From assembly GCA_934320895.1 (NCBI GenBank), contig CAKRFY010000010.1, forward strand, positions 22,886 to 86,885: a stretch of 64,000 nt of DNA. The letters run 5' to 3'. Position numbers and translations under genes: made by a program. The stretch is from an uncultured Lachnospiraceae bacterium. GTDB lineage: Bacteria; Bacillota; Clostridia; Lachnospirales; Lachnospiraceae. How positions within the stretch are numbered: the stretch's first letter is position 1; each line of letters begins with the position of its first letter. A model generated the notes under the pieces. It saw nothing but the letters and a program-made list of their open reading frames with translations. It had not been told where the DNA came from and made no database searches. This document shows, in pieces, positions 38,118-48,342 of the stretch.

Positions 38118-40316
38118 ATGACATTTAAATATGAATATGATATAGCAGCTGCTGTTATATTGTTTTTTCTGCTTGTATATAATTTTTTTATTCCACAGTT
38201 AAAGGGTCTTGAAGTCAGATTGTTTAGGATTTTTTTACTATTTGGATTTATAAGTAGTTTTGCAGATATGACATGTGGTGTGTTTATTTCTGTATATTAT
38301 AGGAGTAACCTATTATTAAATTACCTGTTTATATGGCTTAACTTCTCTACAACTCATTTGCTTGCTCCTATATACCTTATGTTTGTTATTGCCTTGACAA
38401 AAGGTTATAAAAAATTGCCAGCCAAGGAGTATTTATGGTTTATACCTGCTTCTATAATTCAGATATTGATATTTTTTTCACCTATTACTAGGTGGGTATA
38501 TTCATATTCGGCACAATATGGTTATAATAGAGGCATATTAATGCCACTATTGGTTGGCGTATCTGTATTTTATATGATATTTGCTTCAATGATCATATGG
38601 TTTAATGGAAAACATTTTGGTATATATTATCAGTTAACAGCAACAGTATTTTTTGTTATTTCAGTGTTATTACTTGCTATTCAAATGATCATTGGTAAAT
38701 ATGTTCTTCTGGATGCGGCAATGGCTCTTAATGCTTTTATCATGCAGTTGACATTGTTACATCCCAAGATGATAAGAGATGCAAATGAGAAAGAAATCGT
38801 TGCAAGAAAAGCAGCGGAGGCTGCTAATGCAGCAAAATCTTCATTTCTTGCAAATATGTCACATGAGCTTAGAACACCATTAAATGCTATCTATGGTATG
38901 ACCGAACTTCTTGAAAAGAGCGCTCTTGATAAAAATCAAGAAGAATCCGTTAATACTATACGGCAAGCGAGTGAAAAACTTATCTCAATAGTTGATGACC
39001 TGCTTAACTATTCAAAAATCGACTCTGGAAATCTTGGAATAAATGAGATTGAGTATGAATTTCCAAAACTTCTAGAAGAAGCCGAAAACTATATGATGGA
39101 GCAGCTTGATGGAAAAAATATAGATTTTGAGGTTAATGTTGGTTCAGAAATTCCTAAAAAATTATACGGAGATTATGAGAAAGTATATACTATTTTAAAA
39201 AACATATTAAGCAACGCATCGAAGTTCACTGAAAAAGGCAAGATCATTCTTGATATCTCGTTTAATGTTTTTGCTGAAAATAATATCAAGATAATATTTA
39301 AAGTCAAGGATACAGGTATAGGTATAAAACCGGTCGATATGAAGAAATTATTTAAAAGCTTTAGTCAGGTTGACGATAAGACTAATAGAAAAGCACAGGG
39401 AACCGGTATAGGTCTTGCGTTGTCAAAACAACTTGCAAATCTGTTGAATGGTGATATTGAAGTAGAAAGTGAATATGGTTTTGGAAGCAGTTTTGAAATA
39501 AACATATTACAAAAGTATCTGGAACTTGAAAAGCTTCCAGATGAGAGGGAAGTAATAAATTATAAAGTATACCTTTATACTGAGGAATATGATCTAAAAT
39601 GGCATATAAGTAAAATTTTTTCAAGACTTGGTATATCCGTTATATTTGTACACAATATAAAGCAATTAGAAAAAATACCACTTAAAAAGATCAACAATAT
39701 GAAGACAATACTGTTATATTCATATGAAAAAAGTAAAAAAGAAGTGGAATCACTTAATCTGCCGTTTAGGACTATTGCAATAGCAGAAGCTAAAACCGTG
39801 ATTGCAAAAGAGGATGAAAAACGTGTTCTTGTGAAACCAGTGGATATTTTTAAGATACGAAAAATTGTCTTTGAACAAATGTATGATATAGTTTTCAAAG
39901 ATAAAACAACACAGGAAACTATGCATGAGTTTGACCTTAGCAATATACACATTGCTCTAGTAGATGATAACAAAGTAAATTTAAGAATAGAAGCAGCTTT
40001 ATTAAAGGATTTTAAAGTCAAAATTGAGGCTTTTACCAGTGGAGCTGCAATTTTAAAGGCATACCAGCTTGGACGAAAATATGATATAATCTTTATGGAT
40101 CATATGATGCCAGAACTTGATGGAGTTGAGACCACAAAACGGATAAGAAATCTTCCGGGAGATATCGGAAAATCAGTTAAAATAATTGCACTTACTGCAA
40201 ATGTGGTACAAGGGGTCGAAAATGAATATATTGCATCGGGTATGGACGACTGGCTTTTTAAACCAGTTAAACAGGAACAATTAAAAGGGATGATTTTAAA
40301 ACATTTGAAATTATAA
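38118..40316 (+). CDS. Membrane hybrid histidine kinase with a degenerate and an intact receiver
   Basis: 732 residues. Six or seven hydrophobic segments (1-215), HisKA with H-box ANMSHELRTP (His about 249), HATPase with DTGIGI and GTGIGLAL, then about 110 residues (480-590) shaped like a receiver but lacking the Asp signature, and a full receiver with VDDNKVNLR and FMDHMMPELDG at the end. ATG 38118 gives a 6-base spacing to GGAGG; ATG 38112 abuts it. It shares a transcript with the GGDEF-EAL gene, so both may sense the same membrane signal. No separate output regulator is next to it. Confidence 0.9.
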   Translation: MTFKYEYDIAAAVILFFLLVYNFFIPQLKGLEVRLFRIFLLFGFISSFADMTCGVFISVYYRSNLLLNYLFIWLNFSTTHLLAPIYLMFVIALTKGYKKLPAKEYLWFIPASIIQILIFFSPITRWVYSYSAQYGYNRGILMPLLVGVSVFYMIFASMIIWFNGKHFGIYYQLTATVFFVISVLLLAIQMIIGKYVLLDAAMALNAFIMQLTLLHPKMIRDANEKEIVARKAAEAANAAKSSFLANMSHELRTPLNAIYGMTELLEKSALDKNQEESVNTIRQASEKLISIVDDLLNYSKIDSGNLGINEIEYEFPKLLEEAENYMMEQLDGKNIDFEVNVGSEIPKKLYGDYEKVYTILKNILSNASKFTEKGKIILDISFNVFAENNIKIIFKVKDTGIGIKPVDMKKLFKSFSQVDDKTNRKAQGTGIGLALSKQLANLLNGDIEVESEYGFGSSFEINILQKYLELEKLPDEREVINYKVYLYTEEYDLKWHISKIFSRLGISVIFVHNIKQLEKIPLKKINNMKTILLYSYEKSKKEVESLNLPFRTIAIAEAKTVIAKEDEKRVLVKPVDIFKIRKIVFEQMYDIVFKDKTTQETMHEFDLSNIHIALVDDNKVNLRIEAALLKDFKVKIEAFTSGAAILKAYQLGRKYDIIFMDHMMPELDGVETTKRIRNLPGDIGKSVKIIALTANVVQGVENEYIASGMDDWLFKPVKQEQLKGMILKHLKL

Positions 40317-40359
40317 ATGTTTCGATTGCGTATCATACATGAAAGGAAATGATTTTATA

Positions 40360-42156
40360 ATGAAAACCGTAAAAGAAAAATTAAGATTACTTAGAACAAA
40401 AATGAAGGATGAAAATATAAAGGCATATATTGTTTATACTGAGGATTTTCATGGTTCTGAATATGTAGGTGATTATTTTAAAGAAAGGGAATATTTATCA
40501 GGTTTTACAGGATCTGCTGGAACGCTTACCGTTCTTGAAGATGAGGCAGCTTTATGGACAGATGGAAGATATTTTTTACAGGCAGAAAATGAACTTGCTG
40601 GCTCTGATATCAGACTTATGAAAATGTTTCAGCCAGGAGTACCTTCACTTGAAGAATACTTATATGATAAGTTGCCTGAGAATAGTCAGGTGGCTTTTGA
40701 TGGAAGAACTACAAGTATATCATTTGCAGAAAAATTGAATAAAAAACTTAGCTTAAAAAACATTTCCTTTGTCTATGATGTGGACTATATAGACGATTTT
40801 TGGGAGGACAGACCTACACTTTCAAAGAAACCTGTATGGAAACTTTCAGAAAAGTATGCAGGTGTGCCTTCAGAAAATAAATTTGAAAAACTCAGAAAAA
40901 AAATGGCTGAATATGATACAAATGTATTTGTTTTATCGGCTTTAGATGAGATTGCATGGCTTTTAAATCTAAGAGGTGATGATGTCCTGTGTAATCCAGT
41001 ATTTTTATCATATATGATAATATATAAAGAAAATGCTGTATTATATGCGGATGACAGTATTTTTAGCACTGAAATAAAAAAATACATTGATTCATTGAAA
41101 ATAGAAGTCAGACCATATATGTCATTTTACAATGATCTAAGGAAAATTGATATAAACAGTCATGTTTTAATAGATTCAAGAAATTCAAATTATCTTATAA
41201 AAAAGAGTCTGCCCGAAAAAGTAAGTTTAACTGATACACAGAGTCCTATAACATTAATGAAAGCAATTAAAAATAAAACAGAATATACGAATGAGCAAGA
41301 AGCTCATATAAAAGATGGAGTAGCTGTTACTAAGTTTATGTATTGGCTTCAAAATAATGTTGGAAAAATAAAAATCACCGAACTTAGTGCTGCTGAAAAA
41401 CTTGAAGATCTACGAAGAAAGCAGGAAGGGTATCTTGGTCCGAGTTTTACACCTATTATGGCTTATAAGGAACATGGAGCTATTGTGCATTATTCAGCAA
41501 CTAAGGAAAGTAATGTATGTTTAGAACCTAGAAGTTTTTTACTTTCAGATACAGGAGGTCATTATTATGAGGGCTCAACAGATATAACAAGAACTTTTGC
41601 ATTAGGCAGTTTGACTGATGAAGAAAAGAAAGCCTACACGATCGTGCTTACTGCCCATCTGCGATTGAAAAACACAAAATTTCCATATGGTATGACAGGC
41701 ACCCAGTTAGATTGTATAGCAAGACAACCTTTATGGAAATATGGAATGGATTATAATCATGGTACGGGACATGGTGTAGGTTATATTTTAAATGTTCACG
41801 AAGCACCTAATGGAATAAGCTGGCAGATGAGAAATAAAAAAAATATGTATGCTGTATTTGAAGAGGGAATGATAACATCAAATGAGCCCGGATATTATTG
41901 TGAGGGAAAATTTGGAATCAGACATGAGAATCTTATTCTTTGTCTTAATGGAGAAAAAAATGAAAATGTAAGGTTTATGTATTTTAAAAACCTTACAATG
42001 GTTCCATTTGACTGGAATGCAATTGACAAAAAGTATATGACAGATGAGGATATTACTCTTTTAAACCAATATCACAGTGAGGTATATGAAAATATATCAC
42101 CTTATCTTGATGAAAATGAAAAAAAATGGCTTAAAGAAAAGACAATGCCACATTGA
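40360..42156 (+). CDS. Xaa-Pro aminopeptidase (M24B family)
   Basis: 598 residues, the long form with two creatinase-like N-terminal domains before the pita-bread catalytic domain (about 310-530). The dinuclear metal ligands are visible: Asp in DTGGHYYEGSTDITR (residues near 397 and 408), His in HGTGHGVGY, Glu in TSNEPGYY and the final Glu in GIRHENLI. It removes N-terminal residues ahead of proline in the cytoplasm. ATG 40360 follows AAAGGA. The gene lies ahead of the c-di-AMP locus with a gap of only 89 bases, which has no obvious terminator. Confidence 0.92.
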   Translation: MKTVKEKLRLLRTKMKDENIKAYIVYTEDFHGSEYVGDYFKEREYLSGFTGSAGTLTVLEDEAALWTDGRYFLQAENELAGSDIRLMKMFQPGVPSLEEYLYDKLPENSQVAFDGRTTSISFAEKLNKKLSLKNISFVYDVDYIDDFWEDRPTLSKKPVWKLSEKYAGVPSENKFEKLRKKMAEYDTNVFVLSALDEIAWLLNLRGDDVLCNPVFLSYMIIYKENAVLYADDSIFSTEIKKYIDSLKIEVRPYMSFYNDLRKIDINSHVLIDSRNSNYLIKKSLPEKVSLTDTQSPITLMKAIKNKTEYTNEQEAHIKDGVAVTKFMYWLQNNVGKIKITELSAAEKLEDLRRKQEGYLGPSFTPIMAYKEHGAIVHYSATKESNVCLEPRSFLLSDTGGHYYEGSTDITRTFALGSLTDEEKKAYTIVLTAHLRLKNTKFPYGMTGTQLDCIARQPLWKYGMDYNHGTGHGVGYILNVHEAPNGISWQMRNKKNMYAVFEEGMITSNEPGYYCEGKFGIRHENLILCLNGEKNENVRFMYFKNLTMVPFDWNAIDKKYMTDEDITLLNQYHSEVYENISPYLDENEKKWLKEKTMPH

Positions 42157-42245
42157 CACACATTTTGTCAGGGAAGGTTTGTGTCTGCGCACACTTGACG
42201 CAAACTTGCTATGCACAAAAAACGTATGCAGAAATGGGGGTTAGT

Positions 42246-42671
42246 ATGGTTAATGAAGAAAAAGTAAGGATGATGACTGCAATCGCACGTGAAGAAAAAA
42301 AACATGGCAGTGAAATTTTAAATGATGCATTTTTTTATAGAAATGATTATGTGAAGATGCATGTTTTGTCTGTAGTTTGGAATTATACAGTCGGTTATTT
42401 TCTTACACTTATATTGATTGCTTTATATAATATTGATTTTTTGCTGTTAAACTTTGTTAAGATCAATTATTTATATATAGGGATAGCATTATTGTTTTCA
42501 TATTTGTTAATAATTATAGTAAGTGTTCTTATTTCCAGGGTATATTATCAGGAAAAATATGACAGAGAACAGGAATTATTGCAAAAATATCATAGATATA
42601 TGATTGAATTACAAAAGTTTTATTCAGAAGATGGAAAGGAGACTGAAAATGTCGATATTACTGGAAATTAG
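42246..42671 (+). CDS. Small membrane protein of unknown function, 5' end of the cdaA locus
   Basis: 141 residues with two hydrophobic segments (about 47-67 and 80-102), a basic N-terminus (EEKVRMMTAIAREEKKHG) and a charged C-terminus (QELLQKYHRY). I do not recognise the family. ATG 42246 behind GGGGGTTAG is preferred over the longer frame from 42153, which overlaps the aminopeptidase stop and lacks a site. It overlaps the next gene by 23 bases, so the two are translationally coupled and read with cdaA. Confidence 0.65.
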   Translation: MVNEEKVRMMTAIAREEKKHGSEILNDAFFYRNDYVKMHVLSVVWNYTVGYFLTLILIALYNIDFLLLNFVKINYLYIGIALLFSYLLIIIVSVLISRVYYQEKYDREQELLQKYHRYMIELQKFYSEDGKETENVDITGN

Positions 42672-43740
42672 AGAACATATTCAGAAGCTATATCAAAAAT
42701 ATGCACCCGGATTAAATATATTATTCAGATTTATTGCAGCCTATATCACTTTTTTTGCAACAAATAAAGTGATCGGATTTAATCCATTCTTAAATCATGC
42801 ATATACAGAGAGAATTTTAGCAGCGGTTTCTGTCGTTTTTCCAACACAGATATTACTTTTTTTTGAAGTTGTATTTATCGTTCTGCATATTTTATATGTA
42901 TCACATTATCTGGCATTTGTTACAGCTCTTATTTTTGCAATATTATATTTTGTATATGTACGTTTTATTCCAAAAGATGGATATGTAATCTTATCAATGC
43001 CGGTATTATACTCCTTCGGACTTCCTTATATAGTTCCGGTGCTTTTAGGAATTGTTTCTACACCATTATCAATAATTCCAGAAGCGATAGGTGTATTAAT
43101 ATATTATTTTTTACAAAATGTAATATCTGTTGTAAGCACATCAACTGAAGATACGATAAACTTATATTATCTTGTTATACAGCAGACTTTTTATGATAAG
43201 GAACTTTATATAACTTTAATAGTGTTTTCCTTAGTTACAATTATAGTATACTTTATAAGAAACTCAAAAATTGATTATTCGTTTGAGATTGCTATCGTAA
43301 GTGGCGGATTTGTGAATACGATTCTTTTACTGATAATGAATTTTTTTATGGATATAAATATGAGTATGATAAAATTCTTTGCTTCTGTAATACTTTCAAT
43401 TATAATAGTGTGGATAATTCAGTTTTTCAGATTATCTCTAAACTACAGTGGTATAGAAAATCTTCAGTTTGAGGATGACGACTATTATTATTATGTAAGA
43501 GCTGTTCCGAAAAATAATATTACAAAGGCAGATAAGAATATAAAGAGATATAATGCGCATACTTTTATAAAGCATCATAATGAAGATAAATACAATAGAG
43601 GCAACGTAACAGACATTGATAATGATGGTAGTCTGCTGCAGAGTGATACAAAAAATCGGGATGATTTTGATCATAATTTTGATTTTACGGTTTCTCTTGA
43701 TGATGATGATTTAAATGATATTGAAAAAAAAGACAATTAG
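42649..43740 (+). CDS. Multi-pass membrane protein of unknown function, before cdaA
   Basis: 363 residues. Seven to nine hydrophobic segments span about 18-270, and a highly acidic tail follows (EDDDYYYYVR, then SLDDDDLNDIEKKDN). No known family motif was seen. ATG 42649 behind GGAGACTGAAA is chosen. It overlaps the gene before it and ends 52 bases before cdaA. Position in the cdaA-ybbR operon hints at a role in cell-envelope or c-di-AMP-related physiology, but that rests on context only. Confidence 0.7.
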   Translation: MSILLEIREHIQKLYQKYAPGLNILFRFIAAYITFFATNKVIGFNPFLNHAYTERILAAVSVVFPTQILLFFEVVFIVLHILYVSHYLAFVTALIFAILYFVYVRFIPKDGYVILSMPVLYSFGLPYIVPVLLGIVSTPLSIIPEAIGVLIYYFLQNVISVVSTSTEDTINLYYLVIQQTFYDKELYITLIVFSLVTIIVYFIRNSKIDYSFEIAIVSGGFVNTILLLIMNFFMDINMSMIKFFASVILSIIIVWIIQFFRLSLNYSGIENLQFEDDDYYYYVRAVPKNNITKADKNIKRYNAHTFIKHHNEDKYNRGNVTDIDNDGSLLQSDTKNRDDFDHNFDFTVSLDDDDLNDIEKKDN

Positions 43741-43792
43741 ATATAAAATATAAATATATGAGAATAAAAGTTGAAAACTATATGGAGGAATG

Positions 43793-44668
43793 ATGGAGGC
43801 CATAATATCATTATTTAAAGAATATTTTTATGTATTATCTTTTCCTAAAATAGGATTAACAGACATATTGGAGATTTTTATCATAGCATTTACGATCTAT
43901 CATGTCAGTCTATGGGTAAAAAAAACAAGGGCATGGGCCTTGGTAAAAGGAATCTTAATATTATTTTTATGTTATATAGTTGCATATTTATTAAATATGA
44001 GTGTTATTCTATGGATATTCAATAAAACACTTGCAATAGGTATCACTGCACTCATAATTGTTTTTCAGCCTGAACTCAGAAAAGCTCTTGAGGAACTTGG
44101 AAAGAAAAATATTGTGCGTTCGATCATACCTTTTGATGAGCAAAAAGACAAGAATAGAAGATTTTCTGACCGCTCGATCAATGAGATAATAAGAGCTACA
44201 GTAGAGATGGCAAAAGTGAAGACAGGTGCTCTGATAATATTAGAACAGGATATTGTTTTATCCGAATACGAAAGAACAGGTATCACTCTTGACTCAGTTA
44301 TCAGTTCACAGCTTCTTATAAATATATTTGAGCATAATACTCCTCTACATGACGGAGCAGTTATAATACGAGGTGACAGGATAGTAGCAGCAACCTGTTA
44401 TCTTCCATTATCGGACAACCTTGGTCTGTCTAAGGAACTTGGCACAAGACATAGAGCTGGTGTTGGTATCAGTGAGGTAAGTGACAGTCTTACGATAATC
44501 GTATCAGAAGAGACTGGAAAGATTTCCATAGCTATCGGCGGCAAACTCTTAAGAAATGTTGATGGTGACCTTTTAAAGAAAAAAATCACTGAGATTCAGG
44601 GAAATCCAGATGAAAACAAAAAAAGATTCAAGATTAATTTCCATTCAAAAAAAGCTAAGCAAAATTAG
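43793..44668 (+). CDS. cdaA: Diadenylate cyclase CdaA
   Basis: 291 residues. Three N-terminal membrane segments (about 20-90), a short coiled linker, and a DAC domain with the DGA motif (HDGAVIIRGD, about 186) and the RHR motif (GTRHRAGVG, about 219). It makes cyclic di-AMP from two ATP at the membrane; c-di-AMP controls potassium and osmolyte transport and cell wall metabolism in Firmicutes. ATG 43793 is favoured for spacing to GGAGG, though 43790 is also an ATG. It is followed 14 bases later by the YbbR gene. Confidence 0.96.
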   Translation: MEAIISLFKEYFYVLSFPKIGLTDILEIFIIAFTIYHVSLWVKKTRAWALVKGILILFLCYIVAYLLNMSVILWIFNKTLAIGITALIIVFQPELRKALEELGKKNIVRSIIPFDEQKDKNRRFSDRSINEIIRATVEMAKVKTGALIILEQDIVLSEYERTGITLDSVISSQLLINIFEHNTPLHDGAVIIRGDRIVAATCYLPLSDNLGLSKELGTRHRAGVGISEVSDSLTIIVSEETGKISIAIGGKLLRNVDGDLLKKKITEIQGNPDENKKRFKINFHSKKAKQN

Positions 44669-44682
44669 AACAGGGGGATATT

Positions 44683-46074
44683 ATGAAAGAAGAAACAAAA
44701 CGTATGTATTTAAATAATATTGGCATAAAACTTGGTTCTGTTTTTTTTGCATTGCTTATTTGGATGATTATAATCAATATTGATGATCCGTATAAAACTA
44801 GAACATTTAGTGTGAATGTTGAAACGATAAATGAAAGTGCGCTGCAATCAGTAAATAAAGTATATGAGATCATAGATGGAAGTACTGCAAATGTTAAGGT
44901 CAGAGGTAAAAAAAGTGTTGTTGATAAGCTTGAAGCAACTGATATAAGAGCAACTGCGGATTTGTCAGATCTATCAGCAGTAAATGCTGTTGCCATAAAA
45001 CCTTCACTTATCGTAAATGTTTCATCAGAGGTCACTCTTGAATGTGATCAGGTTTTAAAAGTATCACTTGAGAATAAAGAAACTAAGCAGGTGAAAGTGA
45101 CTGTTATCACTGAAGGAAATCCACAAAAGGGTTATAGTATAGGAGAGTGTATTGCTAAACCAAATATGATAGAAGTTTCTGGTGGAGAATCTGCTGTAAG
45201 ACAAATAGATTCTGTGAAAGTTTATCTAAATGTAAATAATGTGTCAGACGACTTTGCAAAACGGCTTGTTCCTGCTGCATACGATGCTGATGGAAATAAA
45301 ATCACATCTAGCACACTTACATTTAGTTATAATAGTATAAGAGTTGATGCAAGTGTTCTTGAGACAAAAAGTGTTCCTGTTAAGGTAAAGATAATAGGCG
45401 AGCCAGCGGATGGATATCAGTATGTCAAGACAAACTGTTTGCCGAAGGAAATAGAAATAGCAGGGCGACCAAGAGTTCTTACCCATGTGAATTCGGTACC
45501 AATAACTCTTGATATTTCCGGAATGAACAGCACTTCTAAAAAACTTGAACAGGATATTTTGATAAGTGACTATCTTCCTGATAATATTACTGTGCTCGAT
45601 GAATCTGCGACTGTTTCTATTAAGATCATTATTGAACAGTTGTATAAAAAAAGAATACAGATAGCAGCAAACGATATAGCTTATAGTGGTTTAGCTGATG
45701 GTTATGAGGTTGTTCCAGCTTCTGATCTTTCGAATATTTATGTAATAGTTACAGGGACTGCATCAGAACTTAAAAAGTTAAATACTAAGACAATAAGTCC
45801 GTATATAAATTGTCGTGGATTGGATGAGGGTGTGTATTCCATGAGACTTCAATGTGATGTTGGAGAAGAATGTGAGATTATTGAGCAGCCTAAGATTAAA
45901 ATATTTATAAAGAAAAAATCTGATTCAAAGCCAGAGATTACTCCAAAACCTGAAGTAACAGAGAAACCATCAGATGATGAAGATATAAAAAATACGCCAG
46001 AGCCTACGGTAATTGATGATAAAAATGATAACCAGGAAAAAAATGATGATGAAGTAAAAGACGATAATGAATAA
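44683..46074 (+). CDS. cdaR: YbbR-domain protein, CdaA regulator (CdaR)
   Basis: 463 residues. One N-terminal membrane segment (about 14-34) is followed by four YbbR repeats (about 45-410), exposed outside the cell, and a Pro/Asp/Lys-rich tail of 50 residues. In Bacillus and relatives CdaR modulates CdaA. The order cdaA-ybbR here is standard, but glmM, which commonly follows, is absent from the window; a terminator and the convergent typA lie downstream instead. ATG 44683 follows GGGGGA. Confidence 0.92.
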   Translation: MKEETKRMYLNNIGIKLGSVFFALLIWMIIINIDDPYKTRTFSVNVETINESALQSVNKVYEIIDGSTANVKVRGKKSVVDKLEATDIRATADLSDLSAVNAVAIKPSLIVNVSSEVTLECDQVLKVSLENKETKQVKVTVITEGNPQKGYSIGECIAKPNMIEVSGGESAVRQIDSVKVYLNVNNVSDDFAKRLVPAAYDADGNKITSSTLTFSYNSIRVDASVLETKSVPVKVKIIGEPADGYQYVKTNCLPKEIEIAGRPRVLTHVNSVPITLDISGMNSTSKKLEQDILISDYLPDNITVLDESATVSIKIIIEQLYKKRIQIAANDIAYSGLADGYEVVPASDLSNIYVIVTGTASELKKLNTKTISPYINCRGLDEGVYSMRLQCDVGEECEIIEQPKIKIFIKKKSDSKPEITPKPEVTEKPSDDEDIKNTPEPTVIDDKNDNQEKNDDEVKDDNE

Positions 46075-46077
46075 TAA

Positions 46078-46112
46078 AAATATCCGGAAAAGATAATTTT
46101 CCGGATATTTTT
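46078..46112. terminator. Bidirectional terminator between the YbbR gene and typA
   Basis: ATATCCGGAAAA and TTTTCCGGATAT form a perfect stem with a 5-base loop, with T runs on both strands. Confidence 0.9.
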
Positions 46113-46138
46113 TATGAGTATATAAACATATTAATTTA

Positions 46139-47971
46139 TTATTTTGTATTCTTCTTAGAACGGAATCTAAGTGTAGAGTCAAGGATTTTTTTACGGATAC
46201 GAAGATTTTCAGGAGTAATCTCAAGCAATTCATCAGTATCAATAAATTCAAGTGCTTCTTCAAGACTAAGTTTCTTTGGTGGTATAAGCTTAAGGGCATC
46301 ATCGGCTGAAGATGAACGTGTATTTGTAAGATGTTTTGTCTTGCAGACATTTAATTCGATATCTTCAGCCTTTCCGTTCTGTCCGATAACCATACCGGCA
46401 TAAACTTTTTCACCAGGTCCTACAAAAAGAGTACCACGCTCCTGTGCACTGAATAGACCATAAGCAACAGTTTCACCAGATTCAAATGCAATAAGTGAGC
46501 CCTGTTTACGGTATGCGATATCACCCTTATATGGACCATATTCTTCAAACATTGTATTAAGAATACCATTTCCTTTTGTGTCTGTCATAAATTCACCACG
46601 ATAGCCGATAAGACCACGTGATGGAATAAGAAATTCAAGTCTTGTAAATCCTCCACCTATAGAAGACATACCCTGAAGTTCACCTTTACGGTTACTTAAT
46701 TTCTGGATTACATTTCCAGAAAAATCATCAGGAACATCAATGTATGCACGCTCCATAGGCTCTAATTTTTTGCCTCGTTCATCAGTCTTATAAAGAACCT
46801 CTGCTTTGCTTACTGCAAATTCATATCCTTCACGACGCATATTTTCAATAAGCACTGAAAGATGAAGCTCTCCACGACCCGAAACCTTAAAACTGTCAGT
46901 ATTTTCAGTCTCCTCAACTCTCAAACTTACATCATGGTTTAATTCGCTGAAAAGTCTGTCACGAAGATGTCTTGATGTTACAAATTTTCCTTCCTGACCA
47001 GCAAGCGGGCTGTCATTTACGATGAAATGCATTGCTATAGTAGGCTCAGAAATTTTCTGGAATGGTATAGCTACAGGATTTTCAGGAGAGCAGAGTGTAT
47101 CTCCGATATGAATATCTGCTATACCTGATATTGCAACTATTGAACCGATACCAGCTTCTTTTACCTCGACCTTGTTAAGACCATCAAATTCATAAAGTTT
47201 GCTGATTTTAACACGCTGCATTTTATCCTTATCATGATGATTAACAATAACGACATCCTGGTTTACACTTACTTTTCCGTTATCAACTTTTCCTATACCG
47301 ATACGACCTACATATTCGTTGTAATCAATAGTACTGATAAGTACCTGTGTTCCAGCATCAGGATCTCCCTCTGGAGCAGGAATATAATCAAGGATAGTCT
47401 CAAAAAGAGGAACCATATCTTTTCCTTCTTCATCCATGCTGTATGATGCGATACCAGCTTTTGCAGATGCAAAGATAAATGGACAGTCAAGCTGCTCTTC
47501 ACTTGCATCAAGGTCAATAAATAATTCAAGAACTTCATCTACAACTTCGGCTGGACGAGCCTCTGGACGATCGATCTTGTTTATGCAGACAATAACTGGA
47601 AGATTAAGTTCAAGAGCCTTCTTTAACACAAACTTTGTCTGTGGCATAGCACCTTCAAAAGCGTCAACAACAAGTACAACACCATTTACCATTTTAAGTA
47701 CACGCTCAACTTCGCCACCAAAATCGGCATGTCCCGGAGTATCAATAATATTTATTTTTGTATCTTTATATGTGATAGCAGTATTTTTAGATAAGATAGT
47801 AATTCCACGTTCTCTTTCGATATCACCTGAATCCATTACTCGTTCGGCAACTTCCTGATTTGAACGAAAAACACCACTCTGTTTAAGCAATTCATCTACT
47901 AAAGTTGTCTTACCATGATCGACATGGGCAATAATAGCAATGTTTCTTATATCATCACGTTTAATGTTCAT
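46139..47971 (-). CDS. typA: GTP-binding translational GTPase TypA/BipA
   Basis: 610 residues. G1 AHVDHGKTTLVDEL (about 14-27), G2 RGITI, G3 DTPGHADFGGEV, G4 NKID, then domain II and the C-terminal TypA-specific domain with LMAPMERAYIDVP-like and SRGLIGYRGEFMTDTKGNG motifs. It binds the ribosome and helps 50S assembly and stress growth. The gene is convergent with the c-di-AMP operon and divergent from the SSB-like gene. Its ATG follows GGAGGAAAA. Confidence 0.96.
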   Translation of the reverse strand: MNIKRDDIRNIAIIAHVDHGKTTLVDELLKQSGVFRSNQEVAERVMDSGDIERERGITILSKNTAITYKDTKINIIDTPGHADFGGEVERVLKMVNGVVLVVDAFEGAMPQTKFVLKKALELNLPVIVCINKIDRPEARPAEVVDEVLELFIDLDASEEQLDCPFIFASAKAGIASYSMDEEGKDMVPLFETILDYIPAPEGDPDAGTQVLISTIDYNEYVGRIGIGKVDNGKVSVNQDVVIVNHHDKDKMQRVKISKLYEFDGLNKVEVKEAGIGSIVAISGIADIHIGDTLCSPENPVAIPFQKISEPTIAMHFIVNDSPLAGQEGKFVTSRHLRDRLFSELNHDVSLRVEETENTDSFKVSGRGELHLSVLIENMRREGYEFAVSKAEVLYKTDERGKKLEPMERAYIDVPDDFSGNVIQKLSNRKGELQGMSSIGGGFTRLEFLIPSRGLIGYRGEFMTDTKGNGILNTMFEEYGPYKGDIAYRKQGSLIAFESGETVAYGLFSAQERGTLFVGPGEKVYAGMVIGQNGKAEDIELNVCKTKHLTNTRSSSADDALKLIPPKKLSLEEALEFIDTDELLEITPENLRIRKKILDSTLRFRSKKNTK

Positions 47972-48342
47972 TTTTAATTTTCCTCCATTTTATAAATCAA
48001 ACAAAAATCCACAGATAATTATTATATCGAAAAAAGTCATGTTATACAAGATATAAAAATAAACAAAAAAATGCTTATATATAGTACAAAATTGTCATAT
48101 TGACTTGAAATTGATTTTATGTATGGAAAAATGCAAAAAAAAGAGGTATCTTATAATAGTCACGCTGAGTTAAAGGTTTATAATAATGGTATGACTAAGT
48201 GATAATGTCGAAAAATGATATACATATTACTATGAATAGGGGGTATTAAGTGGTTCTAAAAGTGATAAAATGTCATATAATTTATTAAAACAAAATACAA
48301 GCGGGTTGTAACATACCTGCAAAATAATGGAGGAAAGAAAAT
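47972..48342. other. Divergent intergenic region between typA and the SSB-like gene
   Basis: 371 AT-rich bases with no supported ORF. The left part has the typA promoter. On the right side I see TATAAT-like boxes (near 48139 and 48271) but no convincing -35, and a weak GCGGGT-ACCTGC hairpin at 48301-48320 just before the SSB-like gene. Confidence 0.5.
48021..48049 (-). promoter_or_regulatory. typA promoter
   Basis: On the minus strand TTGTAT and TATAAT are 17 bases apart, about 50 bases before the typA start. Confidence 0.65.
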
